Of a DNA stretch of 62,000 nucleotides, positions 1 through 9,806 are shown one piece after another. Source of the stretch: Diphasiastrum complanatum. Taxonomy: Eukaryota; Streptophyta; Lycopodiopsida; Lycopodiales; Lycopodiaceae. Within the stretch, counting starts at the first letter, position 1. Each line of letters opens with the position of its first letter. Where the stretch lies: positions 1,165,844 through 1,227,843 of the forward strand of contig CM055101.1 of assembly GCA_029204225.1 (NCBI GenBank). The letters run 5' to 3'. Made by a program: the position numbers and the translations under genes. The notes beneath the pieces were generated by a model, which saw nothing but the letters and a program-made list of their open reading frames with translations, searched no databases and was not told where the DNA came from.

Positions 1-605
1 GAATCCTTTGTCAGGAGGGTATAATCTGGACAAAAGTTGTTGTCCAACTCGAGCAATGCTTCAGTTGGAGATATTCTCTGAAGCCTTTGTAGACATATAA
101 TGTTGGATTGCATTTTTAGTTGTGTAAACCAGATTCCAAATTGTGGAAGTCGAGCAATGCTCGAGTTAGGTTTGCCATGATTCCTTTGTCAAGCTTGCTA
201 TAATTGGTAGGAGTGTGTAATCTAGACAAAGTTGGGGTCTAGCTTGAGTAGTGCTCGAGTTAGATGTATGCCATGATTCCATTGTACAGACATCTCATAT
301 GCTATTGCTTTTGAGTTCTATAAAGCAGATTTCAAATTGTCTAACTCGAGTAGTGCTCGAGTTAGAGCTGTGCTGAAGCCTTTTGTAGACATATGATATA
401 TTTGATTGTCTTTTAGTTGTACAAGTATTAATACTTTATCAGGAGTGTATAATGCTGACAAAATTTGGTGTCCAACTCGAGCAGTGCTCGAGTTGGAGCT
501 ATGCTCTGAAGCTTGTGTAGACATATGATGTTGGATTGCATTTTTTAGTTGTGTAGACTAGATTCCAAATTGTGGAACTCGAGCAGTGCTCGAGTTAGGT
601 ATGCA
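1..605. repeat. Palindrome array, set I, left part
   Basis: Six copies of an imperfect to perfect palindrome with core CTCGAGCAGTGCTCGAG lie near 46, 146, 240, 343, 474 and 576, about 90-130 bases apart. The copies near 474 and 576 have perfect arms of at least 10 bases around a single central G, and the copy near 484 extends to 13-base arms. Flanks alternate between two recurring stretches: one containing the words gacatatgatgttggattgc, the other gcttgctataattggcagg. The block is therefore a diverged tandem array with two half-units. No coding potential is convincing; the short frames that cross it only translate the repeat. It is the same array as 6566-7275, from which it is separated by the E1 insertion. 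Confidence 0.85.
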
Positions 606-700
606 AACTAACATAATGGTAATGATCAATTCATAACAGAAGTTTGACCATGGTTCCTTTGTCAGGCTTGCTATAATTGCCAAGAGTGTATAATCTGGAC

Positions 701-705
701 AAAAT
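701..705. repeat. Target-site duplication of E1 (left copy)
   Basis: AAAAT precedes the LTR here and is repeated directly after the other LTR at 6561-6565. Removing E1 restores the array word gacaaaattttggtgtcc, which matches other array units. This supports a simple insertion into the palindrome array. Confidence 0.85.
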
Positions 706-1358
706 TGTGAAAAACTCAGATCCAAAAGATGCTAAAGTTTCATAAAGATCTTGGCCATGGAAGTTATGCACATCTAGATTGAAAAAATGATAGAAATTGT
801 GATGTTAAGCATACTAAACATCAACTAAACATCAAGATCTGATCATAAGCTTCCACAAACAGAAACTTGCTGTCCCTGTCCGTACTTCAGAGCCTACAAC
901 CTGCATTTCACACGTGTGAAGCCATAGCAACAAAGAAATCACAATTCTAGTGGCTAGAATGCAAGATATGAACAAAAAAGTGAGAGAGAAGAAGATGGAT
1001 CTTCAAAGAGCATAACATTCATTCAATAGAATGAAAATGAGATGTGTACATACTCGTGGAGATGGCTATTTATAGCAGCCATAGTGCCTCTTGGCCACTT
1101 GTCTTATGATAGGCTAAAATTGGGGTCCAATAGGATTCACCCATCTACCTAGAAATTTGGTCAAATAGGAATGCACCAAATTATGAGCCAATAGAAGAGC
1201 TCCACACTCGACCTCCTCTAATTAATGTGACCTCAAAAGTAGTGTACACATACTTTGGGCCTCTACATACATGTATGAACCTATCTCTAACTTTTATTTG
1301 GCCATAGGCCTACAAAATCTCAAGTTAGGAAAATACTACTAGTTGACAATTTTTCACA
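706..1358 (-). repeat. E1 3' LTR
   Basis: 653 bases bounded by the inverted ends TGTGAAAAA and TTTTTCACA (TG...CA on both strands). It contains the palindrome TTCACACGTGTGAA at 907-920 and a TATA-like CTATAAATA on the minus strand near 1071-1079. It matches 5910-6560 except for one extra G near 1277 and one extra T near 1299. Confidence 0.92.
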
Positions 1359-1368
1359 CTCCCTCTTC
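1359..1368 (-). other. E1 polypurine tract
   Basis: On the minus strand the sequence GAAGAGGGAG sits immediately upstream of the 3' LTR. This is the expected primer for plus-strand DNA synthesis in an LTR retrotransposon. Position and composition are the only evidence. Confidence 0.75.
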
Positions 1369-1387
1369 AACTAGTTTTAGCATAGAT

Positions 1388-2620
1388 TTAGAAAGTACAC
1401 CAAGACTTGTTATGCTTGAAAAATAAGTCCTTTCCCAATGCTTTGGTAAAGATATCAGCCACACATTCCTTTGATGGGACATGTTCAAGCTTGATCTCTT
1501 TTGCCAACACTTGTTCTCTCACAAAATGGTAAGCCACCTCGATATGTTTGCTCCTTGCATGGAAAACCGGATTGCTTGCTAGACTTTGGGCTGAAAGGTT
1601 GTCACAAAAGATGATTGGACTCTCTGAAAAATCCAGCAAATGAAGCTCCATAATCATCCTCTTGATCCACACCATCTCCTTTGTGCATGATGTCAAAGCT
1701 TTGTACTCGGCCTCACTAGAAGAAAGTGATATAGTTGCTTGTTTCTTCGACATCCATGAGATAGCTCCATCACCTATGAAAATAGCATGTGCATTTATGG
1801 ATTTTCTATCCATAAGGTCTCCTGCAAAATCTGAATCTGAAAAACCAAATAAGTTAGGTGATGAGCCTCTATAAACAATGCCAAAATCTTTTGTTCCCGA
1901 GATGTATCTCAAGATCCTCTTTCCTAGTTTCCAATGTTCTATGCTAGGATCTTGCATGAATTGGCTTAATCTACCAACACAATAAGATAAATCAGGTCTT
2001 GTGATGGTTAGATATATAAGAGAACCTATTAGCTTCCTATAGAGAGTAATGTCCTCGAAGGATCTTTCATTACCTCTTATAGTTAGCTTTACATGTGATT
2101 CCATAGGTGTATCAATAGGATTTGCATCTACCATATGAAATCTATTGAGAATAGAAATAGCATACTTCTCTTGTGAAATAAAAGTGATTTGAGAAGTTCT
2201 AATTACTTCTATTCCTAAGATATAGCTCAAAAGACCAAGATCATGCACTTCAAATTCCTTTTTTAGTGCTTTCTTGATATCTTCTATATCTTCCTTGTTC
2301 CCTCCACTTAAAATAATGTCATCCACATAAATTAGAAGGATTGTAACATCATTAGCACTAATTCTAAAGTAAAGTGAATGATCATACTCACTCATAGTGA
2401 AGTTTTGAGAAAGTAGAAAAGAGTTAAGCCTAGCATACCAACTCCTTGGTGCTTGCTTAAGACCATACAAACTTTTTTGTAGAAAACACACATGATTAGG
2501 CTTGCTATGAGAAACATAGCTCTCGGGTTGCTCCATGTAGACTTCCTCTTCAAGATCACCATTCAAGAAAGCATTAGAAATGTCTAATTGCCAAAGATCC
2601 CCATCCATAAAGAGTTGCAA
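1388..2620 (-). CDS. E1 reverse transcriptase (palm to thumb) and RNase H
   Basis: 410-residue frame carrying the C-terminal two thirds of a copia pol protein. The reverse transcriptase part begins with the region [13 protein letters not shown], goes through LYGLKQAPR and reaches the catalytic YVDD ([10 protein letters not shown], around residue 97). The copia connection ([11 protein letters not shown]) and RNase H follow, with [10 protein letters not shown] and the C-terminal FTKALGK region. Catalytic aspartates look present. The frame's first methionine is not a true start: the upstream fingers region lies in another frame at 2574-3089, so a frameshift near 2600-2620 separates them. It copies the element RNA into DNA and removes the RNA strand in the particle. 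Unlike E2, the YVDD box is intact. Confidence 0.88.
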   Translation of the reverse strand: MQLFMDGDLWQLDISNAFLNGDLEEEVYMEQPESYVSHSKPNHVCFLQKSLYGLKQAPRSWYARLNSFLLSQNFTMSEYDHSLYFRISANDVTILLIYVDDIILSGGNKEDIEDIKKALKKEFEVHDLGLLSYILGIEVIRTSQITFISQEKYAISILNRFHMVDANPIDTPMESHVKLTIRGNERSFEDITLYRKLIGSLIYLTITRPDLSYCVGRLSQFMQDPSIEHWKLGKRILRYISGTKDFGIVYRGSSPNLFGFSDSDFAGDLMDRKSINAHAIFIGDGAISWMSKKQATISLSSSEAEYKALTSCTKEMVWIKRMIMELHLLDFSESPIIFCDNLSAQSLASNPVFHARSKHIEVAYHFVREQVLAKEIKLEHVPSKECVADIFTKALGKDLFFKHNKSWCTF

Positions 2621-3089
2621 GGGAAATGATTACTCTTATGCTCACCATCTTTGCCACGGGTGCAAAGGTTTCCTCATAGTCAATGCCATGCTCTTGAGCA
2701 TAACCTTTAGCCACCAACCTTGCCTTCAACTTGTTGATAGATCCATCTTGATTTGTCTTTACCTTGAAGATCCATTTGCATCCAATTGCACTTTTGCCCT
2801 TTGGAAGCTCCACCAATCTCCATGTGTTGTTCTTCATAAGTGCTTCAAACTCAAGATCCATTGCTTGGATCCATTCCTCTTTTTGCCTTGCTTCATCTAC
2901 ACATGAAGGTACATCAAAAGAAGTTAGGAAAGCATAGTTGGATCCATCCACCACTTGCTTACCTTTGCCATCATAAGTGAGCCTTGAGGGTTTCACTTTA
3001 TGCCTTGGAGTTCTCCTTGGAATTTGACTTGAAGAGGCTTCTTCATCATCCACATCCAATGTGTCATCAACTCCATTGTCATCAAGCAC
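2574..3089 (-). CDS. E1 reverse transcriptase N-terminal part (frameshifted)
   Basis: 171-residue segment. The acidic, low-complexity first 45 residues are the usual linker between integrase and reverse transcriptase. The copia fingers region follows: [20 protein letters not shown] and [11 protein letters not shown] up to [12 protein letters not shown]. The last residues (about 12) are out of frame relative to the palm domain encoded at 1388-2620. It is a piece of pol, not an independent protein. Confidence 0.8.
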   Translation of the reverse strand: MLDDNGVDDTLDVDDEEASSSQIPRRTPRHKVKPSRLTYDGKGKQVVDGSNYAFLTSFDVPSCVDEARQKEEWIQAMDLEFEALMKNNTWRLVELPKGKSAIGCKWIFKVKTNQDGSINKLKARLVAKGYAQEHGIDYEETFAPVAKMVSIRVIISLATLYGWGSLAIRHF

Positions 3090-3412
3090 ATTAGTTGCAA
3101 CAACACCATCATCACTTGAAACAACTTTTGGAATGTTATTTTCATCAAAAATGACATCCTACTTGTGAACACTTTCTTGATTGAAGGAACATAAATCCTA
3201 TATGCTTTGCTTACTTCACTATAACCAACAAAAATGCCCTTTCTTGAAGATGGATCCTCCTTAGTTCTATCATCAAGAGTAATGTTGAAGTAGCAAATGC
3301 ATCCAAAAGTTCTTAGAAACTTGACATTAGGCTTCATACCAAACAAAGCTTCAAAAGGGGTTTTTCCTTCCAATACAACACTTGGCCATCTATTGCATGG
3401 AAATTTGCACAC
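2993..3412 (-). CDS. E1 integrase C-terminal region (frameshifted)
   Basis: 139-residue frame. Its first 90 residues match the copia integrase C-terminal part ([36 protein letters not shown]). This region follows the catalytic core and ends at the typical boundary before the acidic linker. From about residue 92 the frame is wrong: a one-base loss near 3160 moves the correct linker into the frame at 2574-3089. A second frame change near 3400 separates it from the integrase core. Confidence 0.72.
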   Translation of the reverse strand: MCKFPCNRWPSVVLEGKTPFEALFGMKPNVKFLRTFGCICYFNITLDDRTKEDPSSRKGIFVGYSEVSKAYRIYVPSIKKVFTSRMSFLMKITFQKLFQVMMVLLQLMCLMTMELMTHWMWMMKKPLQVKFQGELQGIK

Positions 3413-4437
3413 AACAAAGCATCACTCCAAAAAGGTTTAGGAAGATTAGCATTCAATCTCATTGCCTTTGCACTCTCACACAAGGTTCTATTCTTCCTCT
3501 CGGCCACTCCATTTTGTTGTGGTGTTCTTGGACATGTGTACTCCCTCTTGATCCCATGCTCATCGCAAAAGGCTTTGAATTTGTTAGAAATGTATTCACC
3601 ACCATTGTCGCTCCTCAAGCATTTGATTTTGGTTGTAAATTGAGTCTCAATAGCAACTTTGAACTTGACAAACACATCAAACACCTCATCCTTGCTCTTT
3701 AGTAGATAAACCCAACAAAATCTACTAAAATCATCAATGAAAGTTACATACATCTTAGCACCTCCATTGCTAATTGTAGTAACACCATGAATATCCGAAT
3801 GCAAGAGAGAAAAAGGCATCTTAGATCTAGATATAGATCTAGTATATGGCAATCTATGTGATTTAGACAAAGCACATTCTTCACAAACATGATTCAAGCA
3901 AGTAAGAGACTTGGGAAGTCCCCTTACTACCTCCTTTTTGGCTATTACCTCCAAGGCCTTGTAGTTGAGATGTCCCATCCTTTTATGCCATACCTCTTGA
4001 ATTGACATTTGTTCATTTGCCATGCATCCAACTTGGTTAGCAACAACACATGCATCAAGCTTGAACAATTTCCCTTGCCTTTTCCCTTTTGCAATGATAC
4101 TATACCCCTTTTTGATCAAGCAAGCATCACCATCAAACTCAACTTTGAATCCTTTGTCAAGCATTTGGCTTACACTAAGTAAGTTCTTGGTAATGGATGG
4201 AATGAGCAAAACATCTTTCAATTCTATATTCCTATTTGTAGAAAGTGAAATAGGAATTGTGCCAATCCCCTTGATTGTACACTCACCATCATTTGCGGTA
4301 TAGATTACCTTCCTATCACCATCAAATGCCATTAAAGATGAAAAATACTCTTTATGATATGTCATATGAGAAGTGGCTCCACTATCAATCCACCAAGGAT
4401 CAATGTCTCCATGATTAGCCAACAAGCAAGATGACAT
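3334..4437 (-). CDS. E1 protease and integrase core
   Basis: 367 residues. The aspartic protease active site DSGAT is at residues 18-22, following WWI. The gag-pre-integrase zinc-binding HHCC segment follows (HKRMGHL ... CEECALSKSH, about residues 148-192). The integrase core has candidate acidic residues in HSDIHG, RSDNGGEY and NGVAERKN. The last 20 or so residues are out of frame. Protease cleaves the polyprotein; integrase inserts the DNA copy. The frame differs from gag (overlap at 4362-4437), but the homologous region of E8 has the same protein words directly in the gag frame, so this looks like a frameshift mutation near 4450 rather than a second ORF by design. Confidence 0.88.
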   Translation of the reverse strand: MSSCLLANHGDIDPWWIDSGATSHMTYHKEYFSSLMAFDGDRKVIYTANDGECTIKGIGTIPISLSTNRNIELKDVLLIPSITKNLLSVSQMLDKGFKVEFDGDACLIKKGYSIIAKGKRQGKLFKLDACVVANQVGCMANEQMSIQEVWHKRMGHLNYKALEVIAKKEVVRGLPKSLTCLNHVCEECALSKSHRLPYTRSISRSKMPFSLLHSDIHGVTTISNGGAKMYVTFIDDFSRFCWVYLLKSKDEVFDVFVKFKVAIETQFTTKIKCLRSDNGGEYISNKFKAFCDEHGIKREYTCPRTPQQNGVAERKNRTLCESAKAMRLNANLPKPFWSDALLCANFHAIDGQVLYWKEKPLLKLCLV

Positions 4438-5300
4438 AACAAAAGCATCATTGAAAGAAGCTCATCCCCACCCTCATCAATAGTTAGATTGGTTTGCTTT
4501 TCCCCTTGATCCCTCTTTTTCTTGAAACAATCACTAGCAAAATGCCCTTTGACTCCACAATAGAAACATTTTAGCTTAGATCTATCCTTCTTTTTGCCAA
4601 AAGTGGAGTGCTCACCTTGGTCTTGCCCTTTAGACCAATTGCTTTTACCTTTGCCCTTGAACTTGCCTTTAGAGAACATTGCCTCCTCTTCTCCTCCTTG
4701 AGATGTAGAAGATGCTCCCACTCTTGCTTGCAACCTGAATTCTTCAGTCAACAAGACCTCTTGCAAGTCTCCAACACTTGGTAAACATTTTTGGATAGCA
4801 TAACTTTGAACAAGATTAGCATGATCATCCAACAAGCCATTGAGAATCACTTGAACAAGCTCCTCATTATTTATGCCATCATTAATGCATGCTAACTCAT
4901 CATTCAATGCTTTAACTCTCAAAACAAAAGCATGTCCACTCTCACTCTTCTTTTGCATACAAGAAAAGATTTGCCTTCTTAAAGTCAACACTCTAGAAGT
5001 AGACTTGGATTCATAAACCTTCTTCAAGGCTTCCCAAGCTTCACTAGATGATGTGCACTTACCAACCTCTTTGATAAGCTCATTTGTCACATTCATCTTG
5101 ATCATGTGAAGGGCTTTCTTTGCCCTCTTGTCATACCTCAATTGTTCTTGAGGTGCCAAAGGTCTCTCCTCCACACCTACAACAATATCCATCAACTCAT
5201 TCATCTCAAGCAAAGACTCCATCCTTACTTTCCAAGTAGAATAGTTGAGGGAGGTAAGCCTATCATTGCTTTCCAACATGTAGCCTCCATTTGTAGCCAT
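4362..5300 (-). CDS. E1 gag
   Basis: 312-residue frame opening with MATNGGYMLESNDRLTS and the copia gag words STWKVRMESLL. The UBN2-like gag core follows (VTNELIKEVGKCTSSSEAW, RVLTLRRQIFS, LNDELACIN). After that come a basic serine/lysine/glycine stretch and a CCHC zinc knuckle (CFYCGVKGHFASDC, around residue 245-258) with all four metal ligands. Gag forms the particle shell and packages the RNA. The start fits because the leader (5301-5893) lies between it and the PBS. The last 30 residues are out of frame after a shift near 4450. Confidence 0.9.
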   Translation of the reverse strand: MATNGGYMLESNDRLTSLNYSTWKVRMESLLEMNELMDIVVGVEERPLAPQEQLRYDKRAKKALHMIKMNVTNELIKEVGKCTSSSEAWEALKKVYESKSTSRVLTLRRQIFSCMQKKSESGHAFVLRVKALNDELACINDGINNEELVQVILNGLLDDHANLVQSYAIQKCLPSVGDLQEVLLTEEFRLQARVGASSTSQGGEEEAMFSKGKFKGKGKSNWSKGQDQGEHSTFGKKKDRSKLKCFYCGVKGHFASDCFKKKRDQGEKQTNLTIDEGGDELLSMMLLLCHLACWLIMETLILGGLIVEPLLI

Positions 5301-5893
5301 GTTGCAATGATTGATCTCTGATCTTTGACCTGTTCCAATGCACTAAGCACTCTCTTGAATCAACAAATGAAACACAAGAAGAAATCACAAAGATTTGGAA
5401 CCTAAAACCTTACTTTTTCTCTCTTTTCCTCACTTTTTTCTCAATTTTAGCCACTAGTTTTATGATTTCTTGATCAAACCAAGACCAAACCTCAATATAC
5501 TTGCTTTTCCCTCACTCCTAAGATTGAAATACACTCTTGAATCATTCAGCAAACTGAAAATCAGAGGGTTACATCAATTTTGAAGTTTTTGACATGAAGA
5601 AGCAAGAAATTGAATCAAAAAACTATATGCTAGAATGGAAAACTAATAGGATCTTGTTGGATCTTGCATCTCCCTCTTTCCAAAACAAATTTTGTCTCCT
5701 TATTCTGATAAGTACAGAGGGAATTCGCCCTACTTCAATTGAAATGCATACAAATGATGTTTTGATCACAAAGATCCAATTTCTACACATAAATCAACAA
5801 GATTTTTAGCTAGAAACTTGATTGGAATGCTACAAAAGCAAACTCGCCCACAAATCTCTTCTAAATCTGGCAAAACCTGCACATTTGGCCGCC
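5301..5893 (-). other. E1 untranslated leader
   Basis: Spacer of about 590 bases between the PBS and the gag start, expected to hold the packaging signal. It has no coding frame with family similarity. A shorter leader lies at the same place in E8. Confidence 0.6.
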
Positions 5894-5897
5894 TAAT

Positions 5898-5909
5898 GCT
5901 CTGATACCA
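5898..5909 (-). other. E1 primer-binding site
   Basis: Minus-strand TGGTATCAGAGC directly abuts the 5' LTR. It is complementary to the 3' end of plant initiator Met-tRNA, the standard copia primer. Confidence 0.92.
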
Positions 5910-6560
5910 TGTGAAAAACTCAGATCCAAAAGATGCTAAAGTTTCATAAAGATCTTGGCCATGGAAGTTATGCACATCTAGATTGAAAAAATGATAGAAA
6001 TTGTGATGTTAAGCATACTAAACATCAACTAAACATCAAGATCTGATCATAAGCTTCCACAAACAGAAACTTGCTGTCCCTGTCCGTACTTCAGAGCCTA
6101 CAACCTGCATTTCACACGTGTGAAGCCATAGCAACAAAGAAATCACAATTCTAGTGGCTAGAATGCAAGATATGAACAAAAAAGTGAGAGAGAAGAAGAT
6201 GGATCTTCAAAGAGCATAACATTCATTCAATAGAATGAAAATGAGATGTGTACATACTCGTGGAGATGGCTATTTATAGCAGCCATAGTGCCTCTTGGCC
6301 ACTTGTCTTATGATAGGCTAAAATTGGGGTCCAATAGGATTCACCCATCTACCTAGAAATTTGGTCAAATAGGAATGCACCAAATTATGAGCCAATAGAA
6401 GAGCTCCACACTCGACCTCCTCTAATTAATGTGACCTCAAAAGTAGTGTACACATACTTTGGGCCTCTACATACATGTATAACCTATCTCTAACTTTTAT
6501 TGGCCATAGGCCTACAAAATCTCAAGTTAGGAAAATACTACTAGTTGACAATTTTTCACA
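5910..6560 (-). repeat. E1 5' LTR
   Basis: 651 bases, TGTGAAAAA to TTTTTCACA, next to the PBS. It should carry the promoter: CTATAAATA on the minus strand at 6271-6279 and the palindrome TTCACACGTGTGAA at 6111-6124 (a CACGTG core, as in G-box/ABRE sites). It is followed by the right AAAAT duplication at 6561-6565. Confidence 0.92.
6271..6279 (-). promoter_or_regulatory. E1 LTR TATA box
   Basis: CTATAAATA on the minus strand about 280 bases from the upstream LTR end, in the orientation that would transcribe the element. This is a sequence match only. Confidence 0.55.
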
Positions 6561-6565
6561 AAAAT

Positions 6566-7275
6566 TTTGGTGTCCACTCGAACAGTGCTCGAGTTAGATG
6601 TATTTTCTGAAGCTTTGTAGACATATGATGTTGGATTACATTTTTAGCAAAAAAAATGGAAGTCGAGTAGTGCTTGAATTAGATATGCTATGATTCTTTT
6701 GCCAGGCTTGCTATAATTGGCAGGATTGTATAATCTGGACAAAGTTGGTGTCTAACTTGAGCAGTGCTTGACTTAGATGTATGCCATGATTCCATTGTAC
6801 AGACATATCATATGCTATTTGTTTTGTAGTTGTACAAAGCAGATTTCAATTTGTCTAACTCGAGCAGTTCTCAAATTAGAGCTATGCTCTAAAGCCTTTT
6901 GTAGACATATAATATTTGACTATTTTGTAGTGTACAAGTATTATATGAATCCTTTGTCAGGAGGGTATAATCTGGACAAAATTTGGTGTCCAACTTGAGC
7001 AGTGCTCGAGTTAGAGGTATGCTCTGAAGGCTTTGTAGACATATGTTGTAAGTTTGCTTTTTTAGTTGTATAGACCAGATTCAAATTGTCGGACTCGAGC
7101 AGTGCTATATTTGGTAGGAGTGTGTAATCTGGATAGAGTTGCTGTCTAATTTGAGCAGTGCTTGAGTTAGATGTATGCCATGATTCCATTGTACAGACAT
7201 CTCATATGTTGTTGCTTTTTGAGTTCTATAAAGCAGATTTCAAATTGTCTAACTCGAGCAGTGCTTGAGTTAGAG
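6566..7275. repeat. Palindrome array, set I, right part
   Basis: Eight more copies of the palindrome or a decayed half, near 6574, 6661, 6753, 6855, 6988, 7091, 7146 and 7250. They sit in the same two alternating flanking contexts as 1-605. Most differences are C to T or G to A changes inside the CTCGAG arms (for example CTTGAG), consistent with decay of methylated CpG. It ends at about 7275. Confidence 0.82.
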
Positions 7276-7790
7276 CTATGCTCTGAAGCCTTTTGTAGAT
7301 TTGACTGGGTTATGCCTAAGGGTTTTTATGATCCCAAAATCTATTGTCGTTGCAACAGAATAGTAGTGTTTCTCAACGGATGTTGTTGCTACTATTTCCT
7401 TCTTGGTTGACCACCCTATTGTCGTCTGATTTCTGAGCCTGGGAGTGTGCCTCGCCCCCTTTGGTGCCCTTTCTGGCACCCCGCCATACCTACTTTGGAG
7501 AGAAGACTTTATCTCTATACATGGCTCGGCCCGTGGTTTACCAACCAAAGAGTTCCCTTCAGAGTGCTTCCATAATGTCTAGTGCAGTGTAACATCGATA
7601 TGCTAGCTATTGTCCATAACATATTGAAGTAGAATATACTGGCTATTGTTGGACCTTAACTAGAACTTGGCTTGTAGTGAGCTATGAATGATATGTAGTG
7701 TATAAACAAGTTACTTAGTATATACCCAAAAATATTTGTTCAATGCCTCCAAGATATGAATTCAGTAAAAGTGTTCACATAGAGTGACAT
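7276..7790. other. Unassigned spacer between array sets
   Basis: No palindrome copies and no convincing gene. Positions about 7420-7560 are clearly richer in G and C than the surroundings, with the words cctcgccccctttggtgcc and tggcaccccgccatacc. Its origin is unknown; a decayed element fragment is possible. Confidence 0.4.
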
Positions 7791-8960
7791 AAAAAATTGT
7801 TCCAACTTGAGTAGTACTGGAGTTGGCTATTACATTGCTATGCTTTAGTGATCTGCTCAAGTAACACTCATCAACAACACTATCTTAAAATTCAAATGAT
7901 ACAATCAAACCACATAGACAAGCCAAAAAAAGTTGTCCCAACTCGCGCAGTGCTCGAGTGGGCTAGTTCATGCATATAGTTGGCCTACAATAAAACTCCT
8001 CAACAATACTATCTTATAATTTTAATGATAGAACCAAATCACATAGAGTCAAAGGCAAAAAAGTTGTTCCAATGCTCGAATTGGCTAGTTCATTTTTATA
8101 GTTGGTCTTCAAAGAATATTGTTCCAACTTGAGTAGTGCTCGAGTTTGCTAGATAATTTTTTATTCTAATTTTATGTGTCTTCCCATAGAAAAGGTAGAT
8201 GAAATTGTTCCACAACCTCGAGCAGTGCTCGAGTTGAACAGATTATTTTTATAGTTGGCCATCAAACTTGAGAGTGATAGTTGTAAAAAATAATTACGTA
8301 TCAAAAACTGCCCACATGTAGAAGGTACAAAAAATTGTTCCAACTAGAGCACTTGTCTAGTTGGCTGGTTCATTTTTTACCATGGCCTTTAAAACTCACT
8401 CGAGTTGGTAGGATCATTTGAACAATGGTCTTCAAACCTCATTTTCTTTACATGTGTCTTGGTTACATGAAGATTGAGATAGGATATAGAAAAGGTATAT
8501 GTCATGTCACAGATAGGGACATTGTTCAAAGTTTGCATGACAAATAAGGTATCAAAAATAGTTCCAACTCGAGCACTGGTCGAGGTGCCTAGATAACTTT
8601 TCAATGGCTATTACAATTCTCTGACAATATATCTTGAAATGTAAGAATATCAAAAGAAATGTTTTAACTTGAGCAGTGCTTGAGTTGGCTGGATGCTTTT
8701 TACACTGGCCTTCAATTCTCATTTTTTTGCATACATCTTTACCTGTTGTAGACATAAAGTTGTTCGCATATAGAAGGCATAAGAATTTGTTCCAACTCGC
8801 GTAGTGCTTGGCTATGAATTTGATCAGATGGAATTTAAGTCAGAACCATGCTTCAACTCGAGCATTCCTCAAGCTGGGATCTAAGCATTTTGACTAATGT
8901 TGTCTTAGTATTCTACAACCCAATCACTACTACAACTCAAGCGCTGCTCGAGATCGAGTA
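7791..8960. repeat. Palindrome array, set II
   Basis: About twelve copies of the same palindrome or its remains, near 7802, 7938, 8069, 8125, 8214, 8339, 8396, 8565, 8662, 8797, 8852 and 8934. The flanks differ from set I: copies are preceded by ttgttcca and followed by ttggctagttcatttttata-like words. The copy at 8217-8233 is an exact CTCGAGCAGTGCTCGAG. Spacing is irregular (about 55-170 bases). Confidence 0.78.
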
Positions 8961-9806
8961 TGCTTATTGATGAACATTCTATTGTCGTGTTAGGCAATCT
9001 TAATCCTTCACCCATGGCAAATTTGTGCCCTCAAATAGTAGGTCTACTACACATATTTTAACAAAGACAACATACATCCAACACAATATTGGACAAGTTA
9101 ATCAAATTTCAAAGCAACTTGCAATTTCCAAATTGGATGCTAATCTTTGTTGTTGAAACAAAACAACTTGAGTCAAGTTTCAATAATAGCAACTCCATGC
9201 TTGCAACTCACATATAATTGGGAAATGTAGGTACATCATGCAAATTGAAAATTTTAAGCTCTCAGTAATTGTCTGCACAACATTCTCTATCTATCCGATC
9301 TCTAATATGCCTAATGTCATATAAGTATGTGTGTGTGTGTGTGTTCATCAAACATTGAATTAGAAAATAATGTGGTTTAGGAAGCTCCATCCATTGATAC
9401 TTATCCTTGTGCACCACAATACACCTTCTATACCACAAATGCCTCTGTGCCAAGATATAATCTACTCGTTAGTTCACTTTAAGCCACTTGATGCTTCACT
9501 TGATATGTGTACCAGTTTTCTTACTCCACCCTCTACACTACAACATTCCACTCTTTCCTACACAAAGTTGACAATCCCGTGCGGCCAAATAGTTGTTGCA
9601 TAGGCCATGTCGTTCTTTAGTTCTACGATACCATTCTTGAGACAATAGTGAGTACTAGTGAGCAGACTGGCTTATACTTGACAATTACATGTTGTGGGCT
9701 AGGTTTTATAATAAATGTGTTGTTGATGTTGTGATTTAATGAGTGTTAGTTTTGTCAAACTTACTTGTTCATGCATGCGCATTTGCTAATGTTCTTTTTC
9801 AACTAG
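8961..9806. other. Unassigned region with a GT microsatellite
   Basis: Non-coding as far as I can see. A (GT)n run of about 18 bases lies at 9327-9344. The right edge reads ttctttttcaactag at 9792-9806, a good plant 3' splice acceptor just before the coding segment that begins at 9807. Confidence 0.5.

Larger units (their letters stand above)
706..6560 (-). mobile_element. E1: complete Ty1/copia LTR retrotransposon
   Basis: A 5855-base element on the minus strand with two LTRs (706-1358 and 5910-6560), a primer-binding site, a polypurine tract and AAAAT target-site duplications. Order in its own direction is leader, gag, protease, integrase, reverse transcriptase, RNase H, the Ty1/copia order. 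By eye the LTRs differ only by two single-base indels, so insertion was recent. The internal region nevertheless needs four frame changes to read gag through RNase H (near 4450, 3400, 3160 and 2610). Either the master copy supplied proteins in trans, or the breaks arose afterwards, or some are assembly errors. E8 (52042-55776) and the gag scrap at 30833 belong to the same or a close family. Confidence 0.93.

Noticed and set aside
3382-3702. Plus-strand frame of 106 codons
   Set aside because: Antisense shadow of E1 integrase.
4362-4437. gag and protease frames of E1 overlap, as in a programmed frameshift
   Set aside because: The homologous region of E8 continues in the gag frame to the words before the protease site, and no slippery sequence with a downstream structure is evident. 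An accidental frameshift explains it better.
1-8960. CRISPR-like array of palindromic repeats with spacers
   Set aside because: Flanks between palindromes are themselves repeated rather than unique, spacing is irregular, and the setting is a plant genome full of retrotransposons.
9262-9603. Two short frames around a GT microsatellite
   Set aside because: Translation is dominated by the repeat and low complexity; no support.
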